From positions 76,162 to 140,161 of the forward strand of contig JAEZNO010000002.1 in NCBI GenBank assembly GCA_023441805.1: 64,000 bases of DNA, read 5' to 3'. Below, one piece after another: positions 24,616 to 33,884 of this stretch. This DNA comes from Bacteroidota bacterium (GTDB lineage: Bacteria; Bacteroidota; Bacteroidia; Bacteroidales; Lentimicrobiaceae). The translations under genes were made by a program, and so were the position numbers. The notes below the pieces were generated by a model that worked only from the letters and a program-made list of their open reading frames with translations, had not been told where the DNA came from and ran no database searches. The first letter of the stretch is position 1. Each line of letters opens with the position of its first letter.

Positions 24616-25431
24616 TCACTGATTCTGTTTGTTTTTCGAAAATGCAAATATACTCTCACTAATCAGGTTGTATAATTCAACTAATCGAAATTCATTTTCT
24701 TTTTCAAGCACTGCAATATGCTTATTAATAGTATTATGATCTCCCCTGAGTGCAGGACCTGTTTGCACCTGAATTGCTCTGTTAGTATCGAGACGTTTAA
24801 TTGTTTCGTGCAAAAGTGGGATGAGTATATCAGCATCCAATCCGGCTTTTTCCAATAAATCTTCAGCAACTGCAACCATGTGATTTGTAAAATTACTCGC
24901 AAAAACAGCTGCCAGATGCAATGAAAGCCTCTGTTTTGAATCCAGATACCTAAGATCATCACTAATCAAGCCACTGACTTCACTAATCAGCTGCCTTGAT
25001 TTTTCGTTGGTTGCTTCAATGCAAATGGGGATTATCCTTGGGTCAGGTTTCGTATAGATGGTGATTGTTTGCAAGGGATACATTACTCCTGCGTTTGGAT
25101 TGAAGCGGCTAATTATTTCCAGTTCTACCGACCCTGCAACAGAAACGACGGTTAATGAATCATTCTTATTCGATTCGTATAATTCCTGACAAAAAATTGG
25201 GATAATATTATCAGGCAGAGCAACTATCAATAAATCAACATCAGACAAAACCTGACTAATTTCAGTAATCGGCTGAGAATTGACTCTTTCAGCTAACTTA
25301 AGAGCATTGTCAAATGTTCTACTGAACACCTGTTTGATGATACATCCTGAATCAAATAAATGAGTGGCCAGAAAAGTACCAACATTGCCTGACCCGGCTA
25401 TTGTAACGGATATCTTGTTCTGTGCTTTCAT
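24616..25431 (-). CDS. Rossmann-fold plus DUF2520 oxidoreductase-like protein
   Basis: The N-terminal domain carries a dinucleotide-binding GSGNVGTFLA motif followed by a ProC-like Rossmann fold. The C-terminal half is a helical DUF2520 domain (about 140-260). The family resembles ketopantoate and pyrroline-5-carboxylate reductases, but its substrate is unknown. The ATG at 25431 was preferred to a GTG at 25449. It lies between ccmF and kdsC. Confidence 0.8.
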   Translation of the reverse strand: MKAQNKISVTIAGSGNVGTFLATHLFDSGCIIKQVFSRTFDNALKLAERVNSQPITEISQVLSDVDLLIVALPDNIIPIFCQELYESNKNDSLTVVSVAGSVELEIISRFNPNAGVMYPLQTITIYTKPDPRIIPICIEATNEKSRQLISEVSGLISDDLRYLDSKQRLSLHLAAVFASNFTNHMVAVAEDLLEKAGLDADILIPLLHETIKRLDTNRAIQVQTGPALRGDHNTINKHIAVLEKENEFRLVELYNLISESIFAFSKNKQNQ

Positions 25432-25463
25432 AAATGATTTATTAAGCACAAATGTAGGTATAA

Positions 25464-27833
25464 TTAGACTTCCCTCGCCTTAGCGGCTCTCTTATAGATT
25501 GCGATGGCCAAACCAACAAACATTACAATTGCACCAATCCATAGCACAATAATCCAAGGGAAGAACATCACTTTAAGTACAATGAAATCGGGCTGTTTCT
25601 CAAGTAATGAAACTTTTATAGTCCTGACTACATCACCAACATGATCAAAGCGCAATCTGACATCCGTATCAGGAATTGAGATTATGCCACTTTCAGCTAT
25701 ATTACCCTTTAGGCTGTAAAGCAGGGGAAGTTTTACAGGATTATTAAGGCTGTCAGTAGTTGCAAATTCGGCTGTGATATTGATATTTTCCTGTCTGGGA
25801 TCAAGCACTTCAACTTTGATGGTATCCAGGACTAATGCTTTATGTTCAGCAAAAATTGTATCATTAACTGAAACATCAAGATTCTGCGCAACAGTATAAC
25901 CTCCGGCAGCTCTTTTTGTCCTGTCTTCAGCAAAAGTCAGATACATGAAGATATCACCACTCAATAAATTACGGGTATCAGGATTATGTACATTGCCCAT
26001 ACGGTCATTGTATTTAACTGAAGGATAAACTGAATATTGATACCTCATATTACCTGAATCATCCTTTTCAAGGAAATCAACCTGATAAAATATTTCGTCA
26101 CGATCCTCCCTGCTGTTTGTGTAACACATGTACCTATTACCTACCTGCTTAACCTGATCTTTGAACAGCATGACATTGCTTCCCTGCTGGTTAGACCCTT
26201 GATTGCTTCTAAAGGTTATGGTATTAGAGAAAGTGATCAGTACACCTAATAAAAAAATGCTAAATCCAAGATGTGTTAATCCGGCTGCAAGATTCCTATG
26301 ATTAAAGACAAACTTAAACAGATAGGCGATAGAGGAGAGGATAGCAAATACTATGAGGAATAAGAATATTGCGTGCATAACCGACATGTCGCCGTCTGCA
26401 AAAAAACCGGCTACTGAAATGACTAGTGCAATAATGACCGGATAAATAATATTCTTATAGAAGGTTTTACGGTCATTATTTTCATAATTTAAGTAGTGTA
26501 CAAGCCCAATCAGCAGGGCAGTTACCATAGCAAAGGGCAACTGCCATTTATTGTAGAAGCCAGTAACATCAGATGCCAAAGTAATATTGGTGTTGAGTAT
26601 TTTACTAATGACCGGAATAGATGTTGTACTTATAATCTGAAAAGCTGAAAGCAAGATTATTACTGATCCGTATAACATCATGAAGTCCCTGTTGAAAATA
26701 TTTGGCAGATCATTTACAGGAAGATCTTTTCTTCTTTTAATTAGCATCCATATTGGAGCGGCAGTAAAGACTGCCATAAATGCCAATAATTGTATTGTCA
26801 GACCATTATCACCAAAAGCATGTACGGAAGTTTCACCCAACACTCCCGATCTTGTGAGGTAACTGGCATAAACCACCATAAGAAAGCTCAGGAATGAGAA
26901 AATGTAGGTACTCCTGTAATATTTATCCTTTTTATGCGAAAGGATCATAAAGTGAAGTGCAGCGACCAGCACGAGCCAGGGTACTAAAGATGCGTTCTCA
27001 ACAGGGTCCCATGCCCAGAATCCTCCAAATGTGAGTGACTGATAGGCCCATGCTCCACCTAATATTAATCCTGCACCTAAAAGTCCTAATGACAATAGTA
27101 CCCATGGGAAAGTTAATTTGATCCAGTATTTTCGATTATTTTGAACCAAAGATGCGAGTGCAAATGCAAAAGGAAACAAAGCTGCTGCATATCCCATAAA
27201 AAGCACCGGAGGGTGAATAACCATCCATGGGTTCTCAAGTAATGGGTTTAATCCGTTACCATCCTTAATGAATGAAAGGTAATTGGGATTTTTAAAGAAA
27301 TCCATTCCCTGATTTGCTTCAGCTTCACGAAGAAGTTCAAATGGATCACTACCAAGCTGCATTCCCATAAAATTAACTCCCATGATCATTGTCATCATGA
27401 AAATTATTGCGACACTGGTTACAACCATTACAACACCTTCAAGCTTCTTAGCGGAATGCAATGCCGGAATCCCAAATAATGAAATGAGCATTGCCCAAAG
27501 CAAGAAACTCCCTTCCTGACCGGCCCAGAAACTGGAAATAATATACTTCCCGGGCATTAAAACTGAGGAGTGTTTGAATATATAAGTATACTCAAAATTG
27601 TGGCCAAGTATCAAAGAGAATAAAATTACTCCGGTCAGTAACACCAAAGATGTCTGGATATAATAGAAGATACGTCCCCTATTTCTTGCAGAAATATTAA
27701 TGGTTTCTCCTGATTTTGTTGATTTGACATAGTATAATAACGAGAGCAGACCGGCAATAATAGAAAGGAAAATAAAGATTTCTCCTAATTTGCCCGGTAT
27801 CAGGTTTTCACCCACATATTGTATTTTGTCCAT
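25464..27833 (-). CDS. ccmF: CcmF/CcsA-family cytochrome c biogenesis protein
   Basis: CcmF-type proteins attach heme to apocytochrome c on the outer face of the membrane. The 789-residue protein has some fourteen spans, the tryptophan-rich WD signature in GGFWAWDPVENASLVPWL, and conserved loop segments including NPWMVIHPPVLFMGYAA. A C-terminal extra-cytoplasmic domain (about 560-755) precedes a last span, making it longer than typical CcmF (about 650). It heads the long minus-strand cluster, with a promoter at 27882-27913. No other ccm gene is visible here. Confidence 0.9.
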   Translation of the reverse strand: MDKIQYVGENLIPGKLGEIFIFLSIIAGLLSLLYYVKSTKSGETINISARNRGRIFYYIQTSLVLLTGVILFSLILGHNFEYTYIFKHSSVLMPGKYIISSFWAGQEGSFLLWAMLISLFGIPALHSAKKLEGVVMVVTSVAIIFMMTMIMGVNFMGMQLGSDPFELLREAEANQGMDFFKNPNYLSFIKDGNGLNPLLENPWMVIHPPVLFMGYAAALFPFAFALASLVQNNRKYWIKLTFPWVLLSLGLLGAGLILGGAWAYQSLTFGGFWAWDPVENASLVPWLVLVAALHFMILSHKKDKYYRSTYIFSFLSFLMVVYASYLTRSGVLGETSVHAFGDNGLTIQLLAFMAVFTAAPIWMLIKRRKDLPVNDLPNIFNRDFMMLYGSVIILLSAFQIISTTSIPVISKILNTNITLASDVTGFYNKWQLPFAMVTALLIGLVHYLNYENNDRKTFYKNIIYPVIIALVISVAGFFADGDMSVMHAIFLFLIVFAILSSIAYLFKFVFNHRNLAAGLTHLGFSIFLLGVLITFSNTITFRSNQGSNQQGSNVMLFKDQVKQVGNRYMCYTNSREDRDEIFYQVDFLEKDDSGNMRYQYSVYPSVKYNDRMGNVHNPDTRNLLSGDIFMYLTFAEDRTKRAAGGYTVAQNLDVSVNDTIFAEHKALVLDTIKVEVLDPRQENINITAEFATTDSLNNPVKLPLLYSLKGNIAESGIISIPDTDVRLRFDHVGDVVRTIKVSLLEKQPDFIVLKVMFFPWIIVLWIGAIVMFVGLAIAIYKRAAKAREV

Positions 27834-27881
27834 AAGTTCAAATGTGATTTACCCTTGAAGTGGATATAAAGGATTGTCGCA

Positions 27882-27913
27882 CAAAAGTATGAAATATACT
27901 AATAGCACTACAA
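27882..27913 (-). promoter_or_regulatory. Promoter of the ccmF-comEC cluster
   Basis: Minus strand: TTG (27913-27911), 21 nt, TACTTTTG (27889-27882). It lies about 50 nt before the ccmF start. Gene spacing downstream is mostly short, so it may serve much of the cluster. Confidence 0.6.
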
Positions 27914-27939
27914 GTATTTCGATAAGTGAATATGAATTA

Positions 27940-27987
27940 CACAATAAAAAAAACCACCTCTAAGGATTTTGCCTTAGAGGTGGTTTT
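27940..27987 (-). terminator. Intrinsic terminator downstream of eno
   Basis: A 16-bp perfect stem (27972-27987 with 27950-27965) and a 6-nt loop run into eight T and an AT-rich stretch on the minus strand. It ends the eno transcript and insulates the ccmF promoter just beyond. Confidence 0.9.
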
Positions 27988-28223
27988 GGTATTGTTGTGT
28001 GTAAACTTGTGCTAAAGTGTTTAATTGCCACTATTTAGGAAGTGGTCAAAACCTTGTTGTTTGCAAACAATCGACCCGCTTTTACGCCATTCTTTCGTTT
28101 GAAGGTGAACTAAGTATTAAAGTGCACAAACCTGATCCGGTAATCTTGAAAGAATCCAATCGAAATAATCCAAATTGAAAAGGCGAACCAAATACAATAG
28201 TGTGCAACCCTTTGTTAAGCAAA
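27988..28223 (-). other. Long 3' untranslated region of eno
   Basis: About 236 nt separate the eno stop codon from its terminator. No convincing ORF, RNA gene or strong hairpin was found in it. Confidence 0.5.
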
Positions 28224-29513
28224 TTATCTTGCGTATTTGAATGCTTTACCGGGATAGTGAGCTGAATTTCCAAGAATCTCTTCAATTCTGAGTAATTGGT
28301 TGTATTTAGCTATTCTATCAGTACGGCTTGCCGACCCTGTCTTTATCAGACCAGTGTTTAGAGCAACAGCCAAATCAGCAATGGTAGTATCTTCAGTTTC
28401 ACCTGAGCGGTGGCTCATTACTGCTGTGTAACCGTTACGATAAGCCATATTAACAGCCTCGATGGTTTCAGTAAGGGTACCAATCTGGTTAACTTTGATA
28501 AGAATTGAATTGGCAATTCCTTTATCAATACCCATTTTCAATCTATTGGTATTTGTTACAAACAAATCATCCCCAACCAATTGAATTTTACTACCAATTG
28601 TATCTGTTAAGAGTTTCCAACCATCCCAATCATCTTCAGCCATACCATCTTCAATTGAAATGATAGGGTATTTATCAACCCAGGTTTTCCAGTAATCAAC
28701 CATCTGTGCAGGTGTCAGTTTATCACCTGTTGATTTGTGGAGATGGTAAACTTTTTCCTCAGGAATATAATATTCAGAAGATGCAGGGTCTAGTGCAAGA
28801 TATACATCCTGACCGGGTTTATAACCTGCTTTCTCAACAGCCTGAAGAATTACCTGAATTGCTTCTTCGTTTGATTTCAGATTAGGAGCAAATCCACCCT
28901 CGTCTCCGACATTAGTAGAATATCCACTTTTCTTCAGAACCGATTTAAGATTATGGAAAACCTCGGCGCCCATGCGTAATGCTTCAGTAAAATTAGGAGC
29001 ACCTACCGGCATAATCATAAATTCCTGAAAATCGATTGCATTATCTGCATGTGACCCACCATTAATGATATTCATCATTGGGATAGGTAAGGTATTTGCA
29101 TTCACACCACCAACGTAACGGAAGAGGAATTGACCGGTTTCCTGAGCAGCTGCATTAGCAACAGCCAAAGAGACACCAAGAATAGCATTGGCACCCAGGT
29201 TGCCCTTATTAGGAGTACCATCCAATTCAATCATTCTGGCATCAATTTCATTTTGTTCTGAAACCTGATATCCTTTTAATTCTTCGGCCAAGACTTTATT
29301 AACATTCTGAACAGCGTTCTGTACACTCTTGCCTAAATAAACTTTGCTGTCGCCATCACGCAATTCAACTGCTTCATGAACACCTGTTGAAGCTCCTGAA
29401 GGTACGGCAGCTCTTCCCATGACGCCGGCTGTGGTATAGACATCTACTTCAATAGTTGGATTTCCACGTGAATCCAGAATTTGACGGGCATAAATTGTTC
29501 CTATTGCACTCAT
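28224..29513 (-). CDS. eno: Enolase
   Basis: Enolase converts 2-phosphoglycerate to phosphoenolpyruvate in glycolysis. The 429-residue protein has the standard length and motifs: ARQILDSRGNPTIEVDV at the start, SGASTG loop, PMMNIINGGSHADN, the metal ligands in ALDPASSEYY, SIEDGMAEDDW and LVGDDLFVTN, the catalytic Lys in ILIKVNQIGTLTE, and VMSHRSGETEDT. It follows rplQ but is separated from it by a terminator, so it is probably transcribed alone. Confidence 0.98.
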   Translation of the reverse strand: MSAIGTIYARQILDSRGNPTIEVDVYTTAGVMGRAAVPSGASTGVHEAVELRDGDSKVYLGKSVQNAVQNVNKVLAEELKGYQVSEQNEIDARMIELDGTPNKGNLGANAILGVSLAVANAAAQETGQFLFRYVGGVNANTLPIPMMNIINGGSHADNAIDFQEFMIMPVGAPNFTEALRMGAEVFHNLKSVLKKSGYSTNVGDEGGFAPNLKSNEEAIQVILQAVEKAGYKPGQDVYLALDPASSEYYIPEEKVYHLHKSTGDKLTPAQMVDYWKTWVDKYPIISIEDGMAEDDWDGWKLLTDTIGSKIQLVGDDLFVTNTNRLKMGIDKGIANSILIKVNQIGTLTETIEAVNMAYRNGYTAVMSHRSGETEDTTIADLAVALNTGLIKTGSASRTDRIAKYNQLLRIEEILGNSAHYPGKAFKYAR

Positions 29514-29534
29514 CTTTAATTTTTTTAATGTTTA

Positions 29535-29573
29535 AAAATAAAAAAGAGGACAAGGTACAGATACCTTATCCTC
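29535..29573 (-). terminator. Intrinsic terminator of the ribosomal superoperon after rplQ
   Basis: On the minus strand GAGGATAAGGTA pairs with TACCTTGTCCTC (29573-29562 with 29557-29546, one T-G pair) around a 4-nt loop, followed by six T and an AT-rich run. It lies 21 nt past the rplQ stop codon and closes the str-S10-spc-alpha gene block. Confidence 0.85.
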
Positions 29574-29593
29574 ATTCTATTTAAAATTTACTT

Positions 29594-30130
29594 TTATTCT
29601 TTTGTTTCAACGTTTTCGTCTCCTAAATTCTCTTCAACTTGCGGTTTTACTTCTTCTGTTGAGTTTGCTTTTGCTTTAGGAGTTGCAGCTTGGCTCTCAG
29701 CTTTTGGCTTTGAAGAACGGCTTCTACGAGTTGATTTTGCCTTAGGTGCTTCTTTAGTACCAAGTAGATTTTCGTTAAAATCAACTAGTTCCATCATACA
29801 CATTTCGGCATTGTCACCTAAGCGGTTACCGGTTTTTAAAATACGTGTATAACCTCCGGGACGAGTAGCAACTTTCTGAGCAACATCTCTGAATAGTGCT
29901 GAAACGGCTTCCTTTGACTGAAGGTATGAGAACACCATACGGCGTGAGTGTGTTGAATCATCCTTTGAACGCGTGATAAGCGGTTCAACGTATGATCTCA
30001 ATGCCTTTGCCTTAGCCAGAGTTGTATTTATACGTTTATGGAGAATTAGCGAGGCAGCCATATTTGACAACATAGCCTTACGATGGGCGCTAGTCCTTCC
30101 AAGGTGATTGACTTTCTTTCCGTGTCTCAT
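29594..30130 (-). CDS. rplQ: 50S ribosomal protein L17
   Basis: Residues 1-120 form a normal L17 (MRHGKKVNHLGRTSAHRKAML to the MELVDFN strand). A low-complexity Lys/Ser/Ala/Glu-rich tail of about 55 residues follows, ending NLGDENVETKE. Such C-terminal extensions are usual in Bacteroidota L17. It is the last gene of the alpha operon, 7 nt after rpoA. Confidence 0.97.
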   Translation of the reverse strand: MRHGKKVNHLGRTSAHRKAMLSNMAASLILHKRINTTLAKAKALRSYVEPLITRSKDDSTHSRRMVFSYLQSKEAVSALFRDVAQKVATRPGGYTRILKTGNRLGDNAEMCMMELVDFNENLLGTKEAPKAKSTRRSRSSKPKAESQAATPKAKANSTEEVKPQVEENLGDENVETKE

Positions 30131-30137
30131 TTTTCAA

Positions 30138-31130
30138 TTAATCCTTATCAAGTTTATATTTTGCAACATTCATTCCGAATTCCAGGTTCTTTGACCTTAC
30201 CAGATCTTCAAGTTCTGTAAGTGATTTCTTTCCAAAATTCCTGAACTTCAACAAATCATTTTTATTATACGACACCAATTCGCCAAGTGTTTCTACATCC
30301 GCTGCTTTAAGACAGTTCAATGCTCTCACTGAAAGATCCATGTCAACCAGTTTAGTCTTCAGAAGTTGACGAATATGTAATGAAGTTTCATCAAATTCAT
30401 CATTAACAGTCTTTTCTTCCGAATCAATTGTAATCTTTTCGTCGGAGAAGAGCATAAAGTGGTGAATTAGAATACGTGCAGCTTCTCTAAGGGCATCTTT
30501 TGGTTTGATTGAACCGTCAGTTGTAATTTCCATGACTAATTTTTCGTAGTCAGTTTTCTGTTCTACACGGAAATTTTCAATTGTGTACTTCACATTCTTA
30601 ATTGGAGTGTGAATTGAGTCAATCGCAATAGTTCCAATTGCTGCGTTTTGGTTTTTATTTTCCTCAGCAGGAACATAGCCACGGCCTTTGTCTATTGTAA
30701 GATCAATAGTAAGTTTCACTGAAGGCTCCATATGGCAAATTTCCACATCAGTATTGAGCACCTGGAATACTGATAGAAATTTATTTATATCTCCTGATTT
30801 AAAAGTATCCTGACCGGAAATAACTACTCTGATATGCTCGTTTGTTTCACTTTCAAGTAATCTTTTAAAGCGGATCTTTTTGAGATTCAGGATGATATCA
30901 GTAACATCCTCGACTACACCCTTGATTGAGGAGAATTCCATATCCACTCCTTCAATCTTTACTGATGTAATTGCATATCCCTCAAGTGAGGAGAGGAGTA
31001 TTCTCCTAAGGGCATTGCCGATAGTGATACCGAAACCCGGCTCTAATGGTCTGAATTCAAACACACCTTTAGAATCATCAGTTTCGATCATTATTACCTT
31101 TTCAGGCTTTTGAAATGCTAATATTGCCAT
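30138..31130 (-). CDS. rpoA: DNA-directed RNA polymerase subunit alpha
   Basis: The alpha subunit nucleates polymerase assembly and its C-terminal domain contacts activators and UP elements. The 330-residue product has the N-terminal dimerisation domain (FEFRPLEPGFGITIGNALRRILLSSLEG, written in part here as GNALRRILLSSL, about 37-48) and the alpha-CTD (about 255-320, SVRALNCLKAADVETLGELV). Length is normal. It lies between rpsD and rplQ. Confidence 0.98.
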   Translation of the reverse strand: MAILAFQKPEKVIMIETDDSKGVFEFRPLEPGFGITIGNALRRILLSSLEGYAITSVKIEGVDMEFSSIKGVVEDVTDIILNLKKIRFKRLLESETNEHIRVVISGQDTFKSGDINKFLSVFQVLNTDVEICHMEPSVKLTIDLTIDKGRGYVPAEENKNQNAAIGTIAIDSIHTPIKNVKYTIENFRVEQKTDYEKLVMEITTDGSIKPKDALREAARILIHHFMLFSDEKITIDSEEKTVNDEFDETSLHIRQLLKTKLVDMDLSVRALNCLKAADVETLGELVSYNKNDLLKFRNFGKKSLTELEDLVRSKNLEFGMNVAKYKLDKD

Positions 31131-31173
31131 ATTATCTTCCTCTTGAGTAATAAATATTTTTTACCTGGAATTA

Positions 31174-31779
31174 TTATTTTGAATACAACTCGACGATGAG
31201 CTGCTCTTTAATATTTTCTGGAATATCCTCGCGAGCAGGAAGGCTAACCAACTTTCCGCTTAAGAGATTTAAATCCCACTCTAACCAAGGGTAACTATTG
31301 CGTTTTCCGGCTAAAGAATTCTGGATAATTTCAAGAGATTTTGATTTCTCCCTAACTGCAATGATATCACCTATTTTTACCTCGTATGATGGAATGTTTA
31401 CTACATTACCATTTACAGTAATATGGCGGTGAGAAACCAGTTGGCGTGATGCGTTCCTTGATGGTGCTATACCTAAACGGTAAACTATGTTATCAAGTCT
31501 GGTTTCTATTATCTGAAGTAATAATTCACCAGTAATACCACTTTTGCGTGATGCTTTATGGAATGTGTTTTTAAACTGACGTTCCAGAATTCCATAAGTA
31601 TATTTCGCTTTCTGCTTTTCCTGGAGCTGTGTTCCGTATTCAGAAAGTTTCTTTCTTCTTTTTGAACTGCCATGCATTCCGGGAGCATAGTTCTTCTTCT
31701 CGAAATATTTATCCGGACCGTAGATTGGATCTTTAAACTTCCTTGCAATTTTGGTTTTTGGGCCTGTGTACCTAGCCAT
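31174..31779 (-). CDS. rpsD: 30S ribosomal protein S4
   Basis: S4 nucleates assembly of the 30S body. The 201-residue product starts MARYTGPKTKIARKF and lacks the zinc-binding cysteines of the C+ form. The S4 RNA-binding domain spans about 93-155 (RLDNIVYRLGIAPSRNASRQLVSH). It precedes rpoA by 43 nt, the usual alpha-operon order. Confidence 0.98.
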   Translation of the reverse strand: MARYTGPKTKIARKFKDPIYGPDKYFEKKNYAPGMHGSSKRRKKLSEYGTQLQEKQKAKYTYGILERQFKNTFHKASRKSGITGELLLQIIETRLDNIVYRLGIAPSRNASRQLVSHRHITVNGNVVNIPSYEVKIGDIIAVREKSKSLEIIQNSLAGKRNSYPWLEWDLNLLSGKLVSLPAREDIPENIKEQLIVELYSK

Positions 31780-31878
31780 AATTACTTATCTTATTGTTTT
31801 ATTTTGTTGTTTCTGTATCGCTGTACCCCACTCTTTCAAACCATCAAGTAAGAATACAAATAGGGTTATCAGATAAAT

Positions 31879-32268
31879 TTATACCCTTCTCCTTTTTGGT
31901 GGACGACAACCATTGTGAGGCATTGGGGTTACATCCATAATCTCGGTAACTTCTATACCTGAAGAGTGGATAGTCCTGATTGCTGACTCACGACCTGAAC
32001 CAGGTCCTTTAACGAACACTTTCACCTTACGAAGTCCCATGTCGTAAGCCACCTTTGAACAATCGGTAGCTGCCATCTGTGCTGCATACGGTGTGTTCTT
32101 TTTTGATCCCCTAAAACCCATCTTACCTGCGGATGCCCAACTTATAACTTGTCCCGAATTATTGGTTAGTGAGATAATGATATTGTTAAAGGAAGCCGTT
32201 ACATACGCATGGCCCATAGGATCAACCTTTACAACTTTCTTTTTTGATGTTTTAGCAACTTTTGCCAT
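31879..32268 (-). CDS. rpsK: 30S ribosomal protein S11
   Basis: S11 shapes the platform near the Shine-Dalgarno helix. The 129-residue protein ends with the conserved DVTPMPHNGCRPPKRRRV and contains GPGSGRESAIR. It lies 99 nt upstream of rpsD and 46 nt after rpsM. Confidence 0.98.
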   Translation of the reverse strand: MAKVAKTSKKKVVKVDPMGHAYVTASFNNIIISLTNNSGQVISWASAGKMGFRGSKKNTPYAAQMAATDCSKVAYDMGLRKVKVFVKGPGSGRESAIRTIHSSGIEVTEIMDVTPMPHNGCRPPKRRRV

Positions 32269-32314
32269 AACAGTTTTCTTTCTTTAGTTTAATTTATTGA
32301 TCAAGAATCATTTC

Positions 32315-32695
32315 TTAACCTTTAGTCGCTTTCTTCTTGTTTGCAACAGTCTTTTTCTTTCCTTTTCGTGTTCTTGCATTATTCTTGGTGCTTTGTCCAC
32401 GGACCGGCAATCCAAGACGGTGGCGAATACCACGGTAACAACCTATGTCCATCAATCGCTTGATATTTGTTTGCAGCTCAGTACGTAACGCACCTTCCAC
32501 TTTTATTTGGTCGCTAATGATATTACGAATAGCGTTCTGCTCATCATCATTCCAATCCTGGACTTTCTTATTGAGATCAATGCCAGCAGTGTGCAGAATT
32601 CTCTGAGCAGTGCTGCGACCTATACCATAAATGTAGGTTAGTCCTATTTCGCCTCTTTTGTTCTTGGGTATATCAATACCAGCAATACGTGCCAT
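32315..32695 (-). CDS. rpsM: 30S ribosomal protein S13
   Basis: S13 contacts the P-site tRNA and forms bridges to the 50S subunit. The 126-residue protein has the N-terminal MARIAGIDIPKNKRGEIGL, the helix-two-turn-helix (YIYGIGRSTAQ) and RHRLGLPVRGQSTKNNARTRKG near the C-terminus. It follows the rpmJ locus closely. Confidence 0.98.
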   Translation of the reverse strand: MARIAGIDIPKNKRGEIGLTYIYGIGRSTAQRILHTAGIDLNKKVQDWNDDEQNAIRNIISDQIKVEGALRTELQTNIKRLMDIGCYRGIRHRLGLPVRGQSTKNNARTRKGKKKTVANKKKATKG

Positions 32696-32721
32696 ATATT
32701 GTTTATTATTGTGACGTTAAT

Positions 32722-32841
32722 CAATTATCCTTGTCTTTGTTTGTATTTAGGGTTCTTTTTGTTAATTATATATAACCTCCCCTTCCGTCTGACTATTTTA
32801 CAGTCAGGTGTTCTTTTCTTAACAGATGCTCTTACTTTCAT
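32722..32841 (-). CDS. rpmJ: 50S ribosomal protein L36, apparently frameshifted near residue 28
   Basis: The reading frame begins MKVRASVKKRTPDCKIVRRK and continues GRLYIINK, a clear L36. After the codon for residue 28 an A-run has four bases where the family sequence needs five. The open frame then reads RTLNTNKDKDN and stops at 32722. Adding one A restores KNPKYKQRQG and a stop, the conserved L36 C-terminus. So the annotated 39-residue frame is probably a single-base-deletion version of a 38-residue gene. A sequencing or assembly error in the homopolymer is the simplest cause. Gene order infA-rpmJ-rpsM is as expected. Confidence 0.85.
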
Positions 32842-32859
32842 TTTAACAAGATGGTTTGT

Positions 32860-33078
32860 TTATTTGTATCTGAATATTATTCTTCCTTTTGTTAAGTCAT
32901 ATGGCGACATTTCAAGCTTTACTTTATCTCCGGGAAGAATCTTTATGTAATGCATTCTCATCTTTCCTGAAATATGGGCTGTGATTATATGCCCGTTCTC
33001 GAGTTCAACACGGAACATGGCATTACCTAATGATTCGGTAACTGTTCCATCCTGTTCTATCGATATTTGTTTCGCCAT
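32860..33078 (-). CDS. infA: Translation initiation factor IF-1
   Basis: IF-1 occupies the A site during initiation. The 72-residue single OB-fold protein starts MAKQISIEQDGTVTESLGNAMF and ends SPYDLTKGRIIFRYK. Standard length. It lies between map and rpmJ in the spc-alpha junction. Confidence 0.98.
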   Translation of the reverse strand: MAKQISIEQDGTVTESLGNAMFRVELENGHIITAHISGKMRMHYIKILPGDKVKLEMSPYDLTKGRIIFRYK

Positions 33079-33087
33079 TTATTGTTA

Positions 33088-33870
33088 TTAAATTTCTTTT
33101 TCACTTAGCACTTTCTCAATTTCTTCGAAAGATGATAATATCATCGGTTCACCTGTTGTTATTGCAATTTGATGCTCATAATGTGCCGAAGGCTGACTAT
33201 CAGCTGTTCGTATAGTCCAACCATCCTTATCCTGTGAGATGCTTCTCTTTCCAAGATTAATCATTGGCTCCACACAGATCACCAAACCGGGTCTTAGCAT
33301 TATACCATTTCCTCTCCTTCCATAATTTGGAACATCGGGCCTTTCATGTAAGTTTTTTCCAATGCCATGACCTACTAACTCTCTGACCACCGAGTAACCA
33401 AATCCTTCAACATAAGTTTGAACTTCATAACCTATATTTCCAATCCGATTGCCTGCTTTGGCAGCTTTGATTCCCAGGTATAGTGATTCTTTTGTTCGTT
33501 GCATAAGCAACTTCTTTTCTTCGCTAACTATTCCAACACCGAAGGAATATGCCGAATCACCATAATACCCATTCATAACTGTGCCACAATCAACCGAAAC
33601 CAAATCTCCATCCTTAAGCTCATAGTTTCCGGGGATTCCATGTACCACAACATCATTTACCGAAATACATAATGTTGCAGGATATCCATTATATCCCTTG
33701 AAAGCCGGCTTAGCATTGTGATCTCTGATAAACTCCTCTGCGACTTTATCCAGCTCACTTGTCTTAATACCGGGACGGATTAGCTTGGCTACTTCAGCCA
33801 GGGTTTTCCCAACAAGTAAAGAACTCTGTCTTATTAATTCAATTTCTTCCTTCGACTTATATGTGATCAT
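33088..33870 (-). CDS. map: Methionine aminopeptidase, type I
   Basis: MetAP removes the initiator Met from nascent proteins. The 260-residue protein has the five metal ligands in VSVDCGTVMNGYYGDSA (two Asp), GHGIGKNLHE (His), VICVEPMIN (Glu) and YEHQIAIT (Glu). The ATG at 33870 gives the family-typical MITYKSKEEIELIRQS. A GTG at 33888 overlapping the secY stop would add six residues and is less likely. It is the usual gene after secY in this operon. Confidence 0.96.
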   Translation of the reverse strand: MITYKSKEEIELIRQSSLLVGKTLAEVAKLIRPGIKTSELDKVAEEFIRDHNAKPAFKGYNGYPATLCISVNDVVVHGIPGNYELKDGDLVSVDCGTVMNGYYGDSAYSFGVGIVSEEKKLLMQRTKESLYLGIKAAKAGNRIGNIGYEVQTYVEGFGYSVVRELVGHGIGKNLHERPDVPNYGRRGNGIMLRPGLVICVEPMINLGKRSISQDKDGWTIRTADSQPSAHYEHQIAITTGEPMILSSFEEIEKVLSEKEI

Positions 33871-33884
33871 GCTATGATTTATTA

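Noticed and set aside
28082..28285. Minus-strand 67-codon frame after eno
   Set aside because: It begins inside eno in another frame and has no recognisable features.
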